64,000 nucleotides of DNA, from NCBI RefSeq assembly GCF_014648855.1, contig NZ_BMRX01000001.1, positions 62,001 to 126,000 on the forward strand, written 5' to 3'. Made by a program: the position numbers and the translations under genes. Below, piece after piece: positions 19,862-28,032 of the stretch (positions are counted from its first letter, which is position 1; the number at the start of each line of letters is the position of its first letter). The notes under the pieces were generated by a model. The model was not told the DNA's origin and ran no database searches. It saw only the letters and a list, made by a program, of their open reading frames with translations. Source of the DNA: Streptomyces parvulus (GTDB lineage: Bacteria > Actinomycetota > Actinomycetes > Streptomycetales > Streptomycetaceae).

Positions 19862-20799
19862 ACGGCCTCCTTCGGGCGGTCGGTGAGGTGCAGGAAGACC
19901 TCGTCCAGGGTGGGGCGGCGCAGCGCCACGTCCTCGGCCTCCAGACCGGCCTCCTCCAGTGCCCGTACGACGCCGGAGAGGGCCGCCATGCGGTCGGTGA
20001 CCGGGGCGCTGAGCAGCCGGCGGTCGGGGTCGACGCGGACGCCGGTGAGCGGCAGCAGGGCGACGGCGGCGCCCAGTTGGCCGGCGTCGCGCAGGACGAC
20101 GTCGACGCGGTCGCCGCCGGTGGCGGCCTTCAGCTCGTCCGCCGTGCCGTCGGCGACGACCCGTCCGGCGTCGACGACGGAGATGCGGTCGGCGAGCTGG
20201 TCGGCCTCCTCCAGGTACTGGGTGGTGAGCAGGACGGTCGTACCGCCGCCGACCAGGGAGCGCACCGAGTCCCAGACCTCGGCGCGGCCGCGCGGGTCGA
20301 GGCCGGTGGTCGGCTCGTCCAGGAAGAGCACCTCCGGTTCGGTGATCAGGGACGCGGCGAGGTCCAGGCGGCGCCGCATGCCGCCGCTGTAGGCGCTGAC
20401 CGGCTTGCGTCCGGTGTCGGCCAGCTCGAAGCGGGCGAGCAGTTCGCCGGCCCGCGCGCGTGCCCGCCGGGCGCCCAGGTGGTGGAGGCGGCCGAACATC
20501 TCCAGGTTCTGCGGGCCGCCCAGTTCCTCGTCGAGGGCCGCGTGCTGGCCGAGCAGGCCGATGCGCAGCCGTACGGCGTACGCCTCGGCGGCGACGTCGT
20601 GCCCGGCCACCTCGATCCGGCCCGCGTCCGCCCGCAGCAGGGTGGCGAGGATGCGGACCAGGGTCGTCTTGCCCGCGCCGTTCGGGCCGAGCACGGCGTG
20701 CACCGTGCCGCGCGCGACCGTGAGGTCGAGTCCGTCCAGCGCGTCCTTCTTCCCGTACCTCTTGCGTGCCCCTTCGACGGTGATCGCCGCGTCGGCCAC
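19858..20799 (-). CDS. ABC transporter ATP-binding protein (DrrA-like)
   Basis: A 313-residue ATPase with Walker A GPNGAGKT near residue 38, signature [12 protein letters not shown] near 137, Walker [13 protein letters not shown] near 157, and a DrrA-type C-terminal extension (about 220-313). It energises the adjacent DrrB-like permease. The GTG start follows GGGGAG (20805-20810). It lies 73 bp downstream of the PadR regulator gene on the same strand; that gap holds promoter-like hexamers overlapped by repeated GTCAA/TTGAC sites, suggesting repression by the PadR protein. Confidence 0.92.
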   Translation of the reverse strand: MADAAITVEGARKRYGKKDALDGLDLTVARGTVHAVLGPNGAGKTTLVRILATLLRADAGRIEVAGHDVAAEAYAVRLRIGLLGQHAALDEELGGPQNLEMFGRLHHLGARRARARAGELLARFELADTGRKPVSAYSGGMRRRLDLAASLITEPEVLFLDEPTTGLDPRGRAEVWDSVRSLVGGGTTVLLTTQYLEEADQLADRISVVDAGRVVADGTADELKAATGGDRVDVVLRDAGQLGAAVALLPLTGVRVDPDRRLLSAPVTDRMAALSGVVRALEEAGLEAEDVALRRPTLDEVFLHLTDRPKEAV

Positions 20800-20810
20800 T
20801 GCCGCTCCCC

Positions 20811-20871
20811 TCGCTAGCCAAGTTTGACTACTTGGTCAAGGTAGCGCGCTCGGAGTCATTGGTCAAACTTG
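20811..20871 (-). promoter_or_regulatory. Promoter with overlapping inverted repeats upstream of the DrrAB-like exporter
   Basis: CAAGTTTGAC (20819-20828) and GTCAAACTTG (20862-20871) are perfect 10-bp inverted arms. An extra GTCAA half-site at 20835-20839 completes TTGAC-N6-GTCAA with the first arm. On the minus strand, -35 TTGACC (20861-20866) and -10 TACCTT (20838-20843) are 17 bp apart and embedded in these repeats. A second TTGACC/TAGCGA pair lies further downstream. The layout is that of a repressor operator; PadR as the binder is inferred from adjacency. Confidence 0.7.
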
Positions 20872-20872
20872 A

Positions 20873-21523
20873 TTAGCCCGTTGCCGCATCGTCCTCGTGG
20901 CGCGGCCGGCCGGCCGCGAACGGGTTCTCCTCGCCCTCCGCCAGCACGCCCACGAAGGGGTCGCCCTCGCCCGCGAAGGTGTACGCGCCGCCCCGGACGC
21001 GCTCGATGAGGCCCCGGGTCCACTCGGCGCCGGTGTCGGCCGAGTGGACCCAGAAGTTCATGATCTCGCCGATGTGGCCGAGCTGCCCCGGCCCTTCCTC
21101 GGGCGTGTAGTAGTCGGTGACGGCGCCCCGCCACTCCTCGATCCTCCGCACCCGCTCCGCCAGCAGGGCGAGCGCCTCCTCGCGCGGGAGGTCGACCATG
21201 AAGCCGAGCGCCGCGGTGAGCACGTCCGGCCGCTGGTCGTAGGCGGTCAGGTAGGCCCGCAGCAGGGTGAGGTACTCCTCGGTGCCCTGCTCCGTCACCT
21301 CGTACTCCACGCGCGGCGGGCCGCCCGCCGTGGACGGCGCGATCTCGTGCGCGAGGAGCAGGCCCTGCTTCGCCATCTGCTTCAGCGCGTGGTAGATCGA
21401 ACCGGGCTTGGCGTTGGACCACTCGTGCGCGCCCCAGTACTCCAGGTCGTTGCGCACCTGGTAGCCGTGGGCCCGCCCGTGCTGGCGGACGGCGCCGAGC
21501 ACGAGGAGACGGATCGCTGACAT
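20873..21523 (-). CDS. PadR-family transcriptional regulator
   Basis: A 216-residue regulator with an N-terminal winged helix (MSAIRLLVLGAVRQHGRAHGYQVRNDLEYW, then PGSIYHALKQMAKQGLL) and a C-terminal dimerisation/effector region typical of longer PadR proteins. PadR repressors usually control adjacent efflux genes and respond to phenolics or drugs. It precedes the DrrAB-like exporter on the same strand, with a repeat-rich 73-bp gap between them, the classic autoregulated exporter layout. The inducer is unknown. Confidence 0.9.
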   Translation of the reverse strand: MSAIRLLVLGAVRQHGRAHGYQVRNDLEYWGAHEWSNAKPGSIYHALKQMAKQGLLLAHEIAPSTAGGPPRVEYEVTEQGTEEYLTLLRAYLTAYDQRPDVLTAALGFMVDLPREEALALLAERVRRIEEWRGAVTDYYTPEEGPGQLGHIGEIMNFWVHSADTGAEWTRGLIERVRGGAYTFAGEGDPFVGVLAEGEENPFAAGRPRHEDDAATG

Positions 21524-21556
21524 GGGGTCCAGATTAGGGCCCGCCCGCCGCGCTCG

Positions 21557-23017
21557 TCAGAAGGGGAACCCGCTGCGGCCGTGCTGCACCGAGATCCACT
21601 TCTGGGTGGTGAAGGCGTCCAGCATCGCGTCGCCGTTGAGCCGGCCGACGCCCGAGTGCTTCTCGCCGCCGAACGGGACGATGGGCTCGTCGTGCACGGT
21701 GCCGTCGTTCACGTGGAACATCCCGGCGTCGATCCGCCGGGCGAAGTTCACGCCGCGCTCGACGTCACCGGTGTGCACGGCGCCGCTCAGCCCGTACGGG
21801 GTGTCGTTGACCAGGCGGACGGCCTCCTCCTCGCCGTCGAAGGTGGCGAGGAAGGCGACCGGGCCGAAGACCTCCTGGCGCAGCAGCGCGGAGTCGGCGG
21901 GCAACCCGGTGAGGACCGACGGCTCGACGAGGTTGTCCCTGACCGAGCCGCGCACCAGGGCGGTGGCGCCCTCGGCGAGCGCCTGCTCGACCACGCCGGC
22001 GATCGCGTCGGCCTGGGAGGAGTTGATCACCGGGCCGATGACGGTCGCCGGGTCGCTCGGGTCGCCGGTCCTGAGTCCGGCGACCTTGGCCACGAACTTC
22101 TCGGTGAACTCGTCCGCCACCGCCCGGTCGACCAGCACGCGGTTGGCGGCCATGCAGACCTGGCCCTGGTGGACGTATCGGCTGAAGACGGCCGCGTCCA
22201 CCGCGTAGTCGACGTCGGCGTCGTCCAGCACCACCAGGGCGCTGTTGCCGCCGAGTTCGAGGACCGAGCGCTTGAAGTGGGCGGCGCAGACGGTGGCCAC
22301 GTGGCGGCCGACCGCGTCCGAGCCGGTGAAGGAGATGACCTTCGGCACGGGATGCTCGATGAAGGCGTCGCCGATCTCCGCGATGTCGGTGACGACGACG
22401 TTCAGCAGGCCGCCGGGCAGTCCCGCGTCCTCGAAGAGCTTCGCGACCAGGGTGCCGCCGACGATCGGGGTGTTCTGGTGCGGCTTGAGGACCACGCCGT
22501 TGCCGAGGGCGAGGGCCGGGGCGACGGACTTCAGGGAGAGCAGGAAGGGGAAGTTGAAGGGGCTGATGACGCCGACCACGCCGACCGGCACGCGGTAGAC
22601 GCGGTTCTCCTTGCCGTCGACCGGGGACGGGATGATCCGGCCCTCGGGGCGCAGCGCCAGGTGGACCGCCTCGCGCAGGAACTCCTTGGCGAGGTGCAGT
22701 TCGAAGGCGGCCTTCAGGCGGGTGCCGCCCAGTTCGGCGACGATCGCGTCGCCGATCTCCGCCTCGCGCTCCTCCACCAGGCGCAGCGCCTTCTCGAACA
22801 CCGCGCGGCGCGCGTACGGGTTCGTCGCGGCCCACTGCTTCTGCGCGCGCTCCGCGGCCCGGTAGGCGGCGTCGACCTCGTCGGCCGTGGCTATGGTGAC
22901 CGAGGCCAGCTTCTCGTTGTCGTACGGGTTGAAGTCGATGATGTCCCAGGAGCCGGTCCCCGGGCGCCACTCGCCGTCGATGTACTGCTGGGCGAGATCG
23001 GTGAAGTACGACGACAT
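21557..23017 (-). CDS. Aldehyde dehydrogenase (benzaldehyde/vanillin dehydrogenase-like)
   Basis: An NAD(P)-dependent aldehyde dehydrogenase of 486 residues. Catalytic Cys288 sits in VHQGQVCMAANR, the general-base glutamate in LELGGNSALVV near residue 254, and the cofactor loop in FTGSDAVGR near 232. The sequence most resembles aromatic aldehyde dehydrogenases, but the substrate cannot be fixed from sequence. The ATG start follows GAGGGA; upstream in-frame residues are non-conserved. It lies just behind the XRE/DUF5753 regulator, both on the minus strand. Confidence 0.88.
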   Translation of the reverse strand: MSSYFTDLAQQYIDGEWRPGTGSWDIIDFNPYDNEKLASVTIATADEVDAAYRAAERAQKQWAATNPYARRAVFEKALRLVEEREAEIGDAIVAELGGTRLKAAFELHLAKEFLREAVHLALRPEGRIIPSPVDGKENRVYRVPVGVVGVISPFNFPFLLSLKSVAPALALGNGVVLKPHQNTPIVGGTLVAKLFEDAGLPGGLLNVVVTDIAEIGDAFIEHPVPKVISFTGSDAVGRHVATVCAAHFKRSVLELGGNSALVVLDDADVDYAVDAAVFSRYVHQGQVCMAANRVLVDRAVADEFTEKFVAKVAGLRTGDPSDPATVIGPVINSSQADAIAGVVEQALAEGATALVRGSVRDNLVEPSVLTGLPADSALLRQEVFGPVAFLATFDGEEEAVRLVNDTPYGLSGAVHTGDVERGVNFARRIDAGMFHVNDGTVHDEPIVPFGGEKHSGVGRLNGDAMLDAFTTQKWISVQHGRSGFPF

Positions 23018-23091
23018 GTGTCCCTCAATCCCCTTGGCTCCCGCAGCCGCCGCCGGCCGGCCGCCTGAATGACCGTCATCGTACTGATGTT

Positions 23092-23952
23092 TCACAGCAG
23101 TTGAATGAGACCCCGCAGCAGGTCCCGGCTCTCGTCGGGGCCCGGACTGTCCTGCTGCAGCTCCTTCAGCGCCGTCTCGTACTGGGTGACGTCCTCGCGC
23201 TTGTCCAGGTAGAGCGCGCTGGTGAGCTGCTCCAGGTAGACGACGTCCGAGAGGTCGGACTCGGGGAAGCTGAGGAGCGTGAACGCGCCGCTCTCGCCGG
23301 AGTGCCCGCCGAAGCCGAACGGCATGACCTGGAGCCGCACGTTGGGGCGTTCGGACATCTCGATCAGGTGCTGGAGCTGGCCGCGCATCACCCCGCGGTC
23401 GCCGTAGGGGCGGCGCAGGGCGGCCTCGTCCAGGACGATGTGGAACTCGGGCGCGTTCTCCGCGACGAGGTACTTCTGCCGCTCCAGGCGCAGCGCGACG
23501 CGCCGTTCGACGTCCGCGGCGCCGGCGCCCTTCATGCCGCGCCGCACGACCGCGCGGGCGTACTCCTCGGTCTGCAGCAGTCCGTGCACGAACTGCACCT
23601 CGTACACCCGGATCAGCGAGGCGGCGCCCTCCAGGCCGACGTAGGTGGGGAACCAGCTGGGCAGCACGTCGGAGTAACTGTGCCACCAGCCCGCGACGTT
23701 GGCCTCCTTGGCCAGTGAGAGCAGGGAGGTGCGCTCCTGCTCGTCGGTGATGCCGTACAGCGTCAGCAGGTCCTCGACGTCCCTCGTCTTGAAGCTCACC
23801 CGGCCCAGCTCCATCCGGCTGATCTTCGATTCGGAGGCGCGGATCGAGTAGCCCGCCGCCTCCCGCGTGATCCCCCGCGTCTCACGCAGTCGCCTGAGTT
23901 GTGATCCGAGCAGCATGCGCCGCACCACCGATCCGGGCTCTCCCGCGCTCAC
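23092..23952 (-). CDS. XRE-family regulator with DUF5753 domain (WhiJ-like)
   Basis: A 286-residue DNA-binding protein: helix-turn-helix at about residues 12-68 (LGSQLRRLRETRGITREAAGYSIRASESKISRME), then a DUF5753 domain from about 85 with the conserved YEVQFVHGLLQTEEYARAV and FTLLSFPE segments. It belongs to the large Streptomyces WhiJ-like family, whose members are linked to DUF397 proteins and ATPases and influence development. The GTG at 23952 is chosen because GGGGAGG (minus strand, 23962-23968) lies 9 nt before it and downstream of the longer possible start at 23970. It is divergent from the ATPase gene. Confidence 0.9.
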   Translation of the reverse strand: MSAGEPGSVVRRMLLGSQLRRLRETRGITREAAGYSIRASESKISRMELGRVSFKTRDVEDLLTLYGITDEQERTSLLSLAKEANVAGWWHSYSDVLPSWFPTYVGLEGAASLIRVYEVQFVHGLLQTEEYARAVVRRGMKGAGAADVERRVALRLERQKYLVAENAPEFHIVLDEAALRRPYGDRGVMRGQLQHLIEMSERPNVRLQVMPFGFGGHSGESGAFTLLSFPESDLSDVVYLEQLTSALYLDKREDVTQYETALKELQQDSPGPDESRDLLRGLIQLL

Positions 23953-24168
23953 GTTCGCCAGCCTCCCCAACCGTCTTCAGGGGCCGAAGTCTGCCACTAA
24001 AACACTTCGAGCAGTACTCGTCCGGTTACGGAAACGGAATCGAGCCAAAGGAAACGCTCAGGATCATGCAGACCGTGATCTGAAACCGGACGCCGCCAGG
24101 GGTGAAGGGGAGGCGAAAATGACGGAAAAATTGCCCAACAAGCGGTACGGGCAGGTCCATTTCGGTCA

Positions 24169-24197
24169 CGTGCACGTGCATCTGCCCTTGCATCTGC
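24169..24197 (+). promoter_or_regulatory. Copy A of a 29-bp element upstream of the ATPase gene
   Basis: CGTGCACGTGCAT followed by a second TGCATC 13 bp on; 25 of 29 positions match copy B (25208-25236, minus strand). It ends 75 bp before the proposed ATPase start and lies in the 320-bp divergent gap (23953-24272) between the WhiJ-like regulator and the ATPase. The rest of that gap is relatively A-rich (24040-24140), consistent with promoters. Probable operator; binder unproven. Confidence 0.7.
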
Positions 24198-24272
24198 GGT
24201 ACGCATCCGAAACCATGGTCCCGCACCACCGCGCCGCATCGCTACGACCGCGAACTCCCGGGAGTGCCTCGC

Positions 24273-24794
24273 ATGGGGACGAATGGATCGACCATGCTCG
24301 AGCCGTTACGGCAGGGCCTTCCGCCACTCGACCCCGCGGCCGTGTCGAACGCGGCCTCCTGCGCCCTCCCGCCGCGTTTCGAAGCGGTGGGCGAGGCCCG
24401 GCGGTTCACCCGGAGAACGCTCGACGGCTGGGACGCCGGCGACCGCTTCGACGACGTCTGCCTGGTGGTCTCCGAACTCGTCACCAACGCCCTGCGCCAC
24501 GCGCTGCCGACGGACACCCCCCGGCACGGCGAGCACAACGGTCCCGTGCGGCTGCACCTGATGCGCTGGACCGAGCGGCTGGTGTGCGCGGTGCGAGATC
24601 CCAGCCACGACAGCCCGGTGGCCCGCGCGACGGACGACTTCTCGGCGGAGTCGGGCCGCGGCCTGTTCCTCGTCGACTCCTTCAGCGACAGCTGGGGCTG
24701 GCACCCGCTCGCCGGGACGCTCGACGGCAAGGTCGTCTGGGCGCTGTTCCGGCTCCCCGCCTCCTGCGAGGGGACGGGCCGGGCCTACGGATGA
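24273..24794 (+). CDS. Histidine-kinase-like ATPase (anti-sigma/RsbW-type)
   Basis: A 173-residue HATPase_c protein with N box LVVSELVTNALRHA near residue 65, a DPSHDSP segment near 110 and G box SGRGLFLVDS near 127. This is the RsbW/SpoIIAB-like fold abundant in Streptomyces. It has no phospho-acceptor domain, so it probably acts as a protein kinase or anti-sigma-like binder. ATG 24273 lies 8 nt after GGGAG; an in-frame GTG at 24264 overlaps that site. It is part of a WhiJ-like trio with the regulator on the left and the DUF397 gene on the right. Confidence 0.85.
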   Translation: MGTNGSTMLEPLRQGLPPLDPAAVSNAASCALPPRFEAVGEARRFTRRTLDGWDAGDRFDDVCLVVSELVTNALRHALPTDTPRHGEHNGPVRLHLMRWTERLVCAVRDPSHDSPVARATDDFSAESGRGLFLVDSFSDSWGWHPLAGTLDGKVVWALFRLPASCEGTGRAYG

Positions 24795-24857
24795 CGCGGC
24801 GGTGCGGCACCCTCGCGCGTCCCGTTTCTACGCGTGTAGCCCGAGTGGTGCCCCGCG

Positions 24858-25127
24858 TCAGCTCGTGACCAGGTGGTCGAACTCGCCGTCCTTGACGCCG
24901 AGCAGCATCGCCTCGATCTCGGCGCGCGTGTAGACGAGCGCGGGCCCGTCGGGAAAGCGGGAGTTGCGCACCGCGACCGCGCCGTCCGGCAGCCGCGCGA
25001 ACTCCACGCAGGACCCCTGCGAGTTGCTGTGCCTGCTCTTCTGCCAGGCTGCGTCGTGCAGCTGCGTGGCGGCCATGCCGTTGTACACGCGGGACACGCG
25101 GTCAACGTCGTACACGTCGTGGTCCAC
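24858..25127 (-). CDS. DUF397 small protein
   Basis: An 89-residue protein with the DUF397 core: AAWQKSRHSNSQGSCVEFARL, then VAVRNSRFPDGPALVYTRAEIEAML. DUF397 proteins occur next to WhiJ-like regulators throughout Streptomyces, and genetic work in S. coelicolor indicates the pair acts antagonistically in development. The GTG at 25127 follows GGGGAGC by 6 nt; an ATG at 25076 would still leave a complete core. It converges on the ATPase gene. Its upstream region carries copy B of the shared 29-bp element. Confidence 0.88.
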   Translation of the reverse strand: MDHDVYDVDRVSRVYNGMAATQLHDAAWQKSRHSNSQGSCVEFARLPDGAVAVRNSRFPDGPALVYTRAEIEAMLLGVKDGEFDHLVTS

Positions 25128-25188
25128 AGGTCGCTCCCCGGTGTGCACTGGCTGATGTGGCCATTGATGCAGTGGTCAACTGATCCGG

Positions 25189-25236
25189 ATCATAACCCTG
25201 TTCACGTGCCGATGCATGAGCAAATGCACGTGCACG
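25189..25236 (-). promoter_or_regulatory. Copy B of the 29-bp element plus -10 hexamer upstream of the DUF397 gene
   Basis: On the minus strand, positions 25236-25208 match copy A at 25 of 29 bases (CGTGCACGTGCAT, then TGCATC). A good -10, TATGAT (25189-25194), follows, with the element's 3' part at the -35 position. The element ends 80 bp before the DUF397 start, nearly the same as copy A (75 bp) and in the same orientation relative to its gene. Confidence 0.7.
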
Positions 25237-25374
25237 CGCGGTGTTCCCGCGGTTACAGCCTTGACGGCCGCTTTACCGAAAGCCCTTGCCCTCATGGACG
25301 CCCGAGGGAGAGAAGACGTTCCCCGTCTGCCCTCGAATTCCCAGAACAAGCGACAACAAGCAGACAACAAGCAA

Positions 25375-25416
25375 CAGCGCCTGGGGCCCGCCCGGTTGGG
25401 CGGGCCCCAGGCGCTG
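25375..25416 (-). terminator. Terminator of the rpmG-rpmE2-cobW-rpsR2 operon
   Basis: Perfect 19-bp G+C-rich stem (arms 25375-25393 and 25398-25416) with loop GGTT (AACC on the minus strand), 26 bp beyond the rpsR2 stop. It is followed on the minus strand by T-rich sequence (GTTGCTTGTTGTC). The remaining 25237-25374 part of the gap holds no gene I can support. Confidence 0.92.
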
Positions 25417-25442
25417 TGCGGGGAAGTCGGACGCGGCGCAGG

Positions 25443-25676
25443 TCAGCGCGGTGCGTAGGGCAGCAGGGCCATCTCGCGCGCGTTTTTGATCGCCCGGGCC
25501 AGCCGCCGCTGCTGCTGGGACGTCACGCGGGTGACGCGGCGGCTGCGGATCTTCCCGCGGTCGGAGAGGAACTTCCGCAGCAGGTCGGTATCCTTGTAGT
25601 CGATGTGGGTCACGCCCGCCCTATCCAGCGGGTTGGGGCGCTTCCCGACGGGTTTGCGGTCGCTCTTGCGCGGCAT
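25443..25676 (-). CDS. rpsR2: 30S ribosomal protein S18, second paralogue
   Basis: A 77-residue S18 with [48 protein letters not shown]. It lacks the CxxC motif of zinc-ribbon forms and is one of the alternative ribosomal proteins made when zinc is scarce, replacing the zinc-containing version to free the metal. It is the last gene of the Zur-type operon rpmG-rpmE2-cobW-rpsR2, 3 bp after the CobW-like gene. The ATG start is clear. Confidence 0.93.
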   Translation of the reverse strand: MPRKSDRKPVGKRPNPLDRAGVTHIDYKDTDLLRKFLSDRGKIRSRRVTRVTSQQQRRLARAIKNAREMALLPYAPR

Positions 25677-25679
25677 GGA

Positions 25680-26921
25680 TCAGACCTCCAGGAGGGTGTC
25701 GAAGCCGGACGGCAGCCGCTCCCAGGCGGCGCGCCCGGCGGCGTACTCGGCGTCGGTCAGCAGACAGGACTCCAGCACCCGGGCCAGGCCGTCGCGGTCG
25801 AGGCCGGGCGAGGTGAAGACCAGGTGCTGGCAGCGGTCACCGTGCTCGGGGTGCCAGTCCAGCGCGGCGGCGGCCCGGCGCACCGGCGGGACCAGGTCCC
25901 AGGCGGCGTCCGGCAGCGAGGCGAGCCACGGCCCCGCGCCCTCCACGCACAGCGCGCCGCCCGCGGCGTCCCAGTGGAGCAGCGTGTCCGCCTTGTCGGC
26001 CAGCCAGAACCGGCCCCGGCTGCGGGCGGCGGCGCAGGTCAGGTCCTCCAGCGCCGCGTACAGCCGCCCGGGGTGGAAGGGGCGGCGGCGGTGCCAGACC
26101 AGGGTGGTGACGCCGTGCGCGTCGGCCTCGGCGGGCAGCAGCGCGCAGGCCGGGTGCTGGGCGGCGGCCGCGGCCTCCACGTCGAACCCGGCGAGGGCGG
26201 CCCGCGCCAGCGCCGAGGGTCGGGCGGGCGCGGCCGGTGCGGCGGGCTCGGCAAGTGCTGCCGGTGCGGCCGGTGCGGCCGGTGCGGCGGTCGCGGCGCC
26301 GGGACCGACCGGGACCTTCAGCGCCGTGGGGTGCAGCTGGGCCAGCAGCTCGCGGTCCTCGTCGTCGGCCTCGGGCGAGCCGGGGAGGGACTCGGCCAGG
26401 GCCAGGACGGGGGCGTACTCCAGCTGCCGCGCGAAGGTGTCGGCGACGGTGCGCTGGTCGGTGGCGGCGGCGGCGAGGCCGCCCTCGGCGAGGTCGTCGC
26501 CGTTGCCGAGGTACGGCAGGACGAGGGCCGGGTCAACGGCGGTGATCACTCCGGTGACGGTGAAGCCGCCGGCCGTCACCACCTCCGCCATCGCCTTGGG
26601 CTCGACGGAGTCCCACAGCTCGACGACCGCCAGCGGGGTGCCGCCGGCCTCCGCGAGCCGGACCAGTTCGGGGACGAGGTCCTCGCGCAGCGCGCAGCAC
26701 GCGCAGTCGTTGACCAGCGGAGCCTCGCCCGCGGAGAGGACGCCGGTGGCGTCCCGCACGGTGCGGACGACGGTGCCCGCGGTGGCCGTCGCCAGGTCGT
26801 GGTGGAGGACCACGCTGCCGGGCACGTCGGCCAGCAGCCGTGCCACCGTCGCCCGGCGGGCCTCGGCGTGCAGCCCGCCGACGATCACCACCGGCGGTCC
26901 GGGCCGCTCCGGGCCGTTCAT
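25680..26921 (-). CDS. CobW/COG0523-like protein with degenerate P-loop
   Basis: A 413-residue protein of the CobW/ZagA (COG0523) zinc-chaperone group, judged by the metal motif CxCC in [14 protein letters not shown] (near residue 73), the [12 protein letters not shown] segment and the CobW C-terminal domain with [13 protein letters not shown] (near 280) and [10 protein letters not shown]. The expected Walker A G-x4-GK[ST] is replaced by [11 protein letters not shown], with no lysine, so GTP hydrolysis is doubtful. An Ala/Pro-rich linker (AAPAAPAAP) lies near 210-235. Its start overlaps the rpmE2 stop (ATGA). Confidence 0.85.
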   Translation of the reverse strand: MNGPERPGPPVVIVGGLHAEARRATVARLLADVPGSVVLHHDLATATAGTVVRTVRDATGVLSAGEAPLVNDCACCALREDLVPELVRLAEAGGTPLAVVELWDSVEPKAMAEVVTAGGFTVTGVITAVDPALVLPYLGNGDDLAEGGLAAAATDQRTVADTFARQLEYAPVLALAESLPGSPEADDEDRELLAQLHPTALKVPVGPGAATAAPAAPAAPAALAEPAAPAAPARPSALARAALAGFDVEAAAAAQHPACALLPAEADAHGVTTLVWHRRRPFHPGRLYAALEDLTCAAARSRGRFWLADKADTLLHWDAAGGALCVEGAGPWLASLPDAAWDLVPPVRRAAAALDWHPEHGDRCQHLVFTSPGLDRDGLARVLESCLLTDAEYAAGRAAWERLPSGFDTLLEV

Positions 26922-27169
26922 GCCCCGTCCTTCCCGTACCGGCGCTCGAAGCGCTCGACGCGTCCGGCGGTGTCCAGGACGCGGGCGGTACCCGTGTAGA
27001 AGGGGTGGCTGACGTTCGAGGTCTCGACGTCGACGACGGGGTAGGTGCGGCCGTCCTCCCACTCGATGGTGCGCTCGGAGGTCATGGTCGAGCGGGTGAG
27101 GAAGGCGTGGTCCGCGGCCCGGTCGCGGAAGACGACGGGGCGGTAGTCGGGGTGGATGCCCTCGCGCAT
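26918..27169 (-). CDS. rpmE2: 50S ribosomal protein L31 type B (zinc-free)
   Basis: An 83-residue L31[17 protein letters not shown], then [29 protein letters not shown]. It lacks the cysteines of the zinc-binding L31A and replaces it under zinc limitation. It lies 5 bp after rpmG and overlaps the CobW-like gene by four bases, so it is part of one operon. Confidence 0.94.
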   Translation of the reverse strand: MREGIHPDYRPVVFRDRAADHAFLTRSTMTSERTIEWEDGRTYPVVDVETSNVSHPFYTGTARVLDTAGRVERFERRYGKDGA

Positions 27170-27174
27170 GACGG

Positions 27175-27339
27175 TCAGCGCTCCTCTCGGAAGTCGACGT
27201 GCCGGCCGGCCACCGGGTCGTACTTGCGCAGGGTCAGCCGGTCCGGGTCGTTGCGGCGGTTCTTGCGGGTGACGTAGGTGAAGCCGGTGCCGGCGGTGGA
27301 CCGGAGCTTGATGACCGGCCGGAGTTCGTTGCGTGCCAT
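27175..27339 (-). CDS. rpmG: 50S ribosomal protein L33 (zinc-free paralogue)
   Basis: A 54-residue protein, [19 protein letters not shown] followed by [23 protein letters not shown], ending in FREER. It has no CxxC pairs, so it is the zinc-independent L33 form. It is the first gene of the minus-strand zinc-deprivation operon, 14 bp from the Zur-like box shared with rpmB-rpsN. Confidence 0.93.
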   Translation of the reverse strand: MARNELRPVIKLRSTAGTGFTYVTRKNRRNDPDRLTLRKYDPVAGRHVDFREER

Positions 27340-27352
27340 GCTGGTATCTTAC

Positions 27353-27373
27353 TGAAAATGAATTCCATTAACA
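27353..27373. promoter_or_regulatory. Zur-box-like palindrome between divergent ribosomal protein operons
   Basis: TGAAAATGAATTCCATTAACA contains the near-palindrome AATGAATTCCATT and resembles the Streptomyces Zur box (TGaaAatgatTTTCA-like). It lies in the only A+T-rich stretch here, between rpmG (27339) and rpmB (27411). Zur with zinc would block both operons; in S. coelicolor the homologous gene set is a known Zur regulon. Confidence 0.85.
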
Positions 27374-27410
27374 GTTGCATCCGTCGTCCCTGAAGGAGAG
27401 GTACGTCACC

Positions 27411-27647
27411 GTGTCCGCCCACTGCATGCTGACCGGAGCCGGTCCCGGCTTCGGCAACCGCGTCTCCCACTCCCACCGGCGCACCTCGCGCCGCTTCGAC
27501 CCCAACGTCCAGAGCAAGCGCTACTGGCTGCCGAGCGAGAGCAGGCACGTACGGCTGCGGCTGAGCGCGAGGGGGATCAGGACCGTCGACACGATCGGCG
27601 TGGAGGCGGCCGTGGCCCGCATCCGCGCGCGGGGAGTGAGGATCTGA
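27411..27647 (+). CDS. rpmB: 50S ribosomal protein L28 (zinc-free paralogue)
   Basis: A 78-residue L28: [34 protein letters not shown], then [24 protein letters not shown]. The cysteine pattern of the zinc form is missing. The GTG start has GAAGGAGAG 10 nt upstream. Its stop overlaps the rpsN start by one base (TGATG), so the two are coupled. It is divergent from rpmG across the Zur-like box. Confidence 0.93.
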   Translation: MSAHCMLTGAGPGFGNRVSHSHRRTSRRFDPNVQSKRYWLPSESRHVRLRLSARGIRTVDTIGVEAAVARIRARGVRI

Positions 27648-27952
27648 TGGCGAAGAAGAGCAAGATCGCGAAGAACGAGCGGCGGCGGGCGACCGTCGCG
27701 CGGTACGCGGCGCGCCGGGCCGAGCTGAAGGAGGTCCTCCGGCGGCCGTCCTCGACCGGGGCGGAACGGCTCGCCGCCCAGCGGGAACTGCGCCGGCAGC
27801 CGCGCGACGCGAGCCCCACGCGCGTGCGCAATCGCGACCAGGTGGACGGGCGCCCGCGCGGGTACCTCCGCACCTTCGGGCTGTCCCGGGTGAACCTGCG
27901 TGAACAGGCGCACGCCGGGCATCTGCCGGGGGTCCGCAAGTCGTCCTGGTAA
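27647..27952 (+). CDS. rpsN: 30S ribosomal protein S14 (zinc-free paralogue)
   Basis: A 101-residue S14 of the long, cysteine-free type ([62 protein letters not shown]). It substitutes for the short zinc-binding S14 when zinc is scarce. Second gene of the rpmB-rpsN operon. Confidence 0.94.
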   Translation: MAKKSKIAKNERRRATVARYAARRAELKEVLRRPSSTGAERLAAQRELRRQPRDASPTRVRNRDQVDGRPRGYLRTFGLSRVNLREQAHAGHLPGVRKSSW

Positions 27953-28032
27953 CTTGCGGCTGTCCTGAGGTCGTCCCGGGGTTGCGATGCCCTGGGCCGG
28001 CCCGGCCGTCCGGCTACAGCTTGGAGCTTCCC

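Noticed and set aside
25128..25442. Extra small gene in the gap before rpsR2
   Set aside because: Short frames exist on both strands but lack ribosome sites and cross the 19-bp-stem terminator and the 29-bp element.
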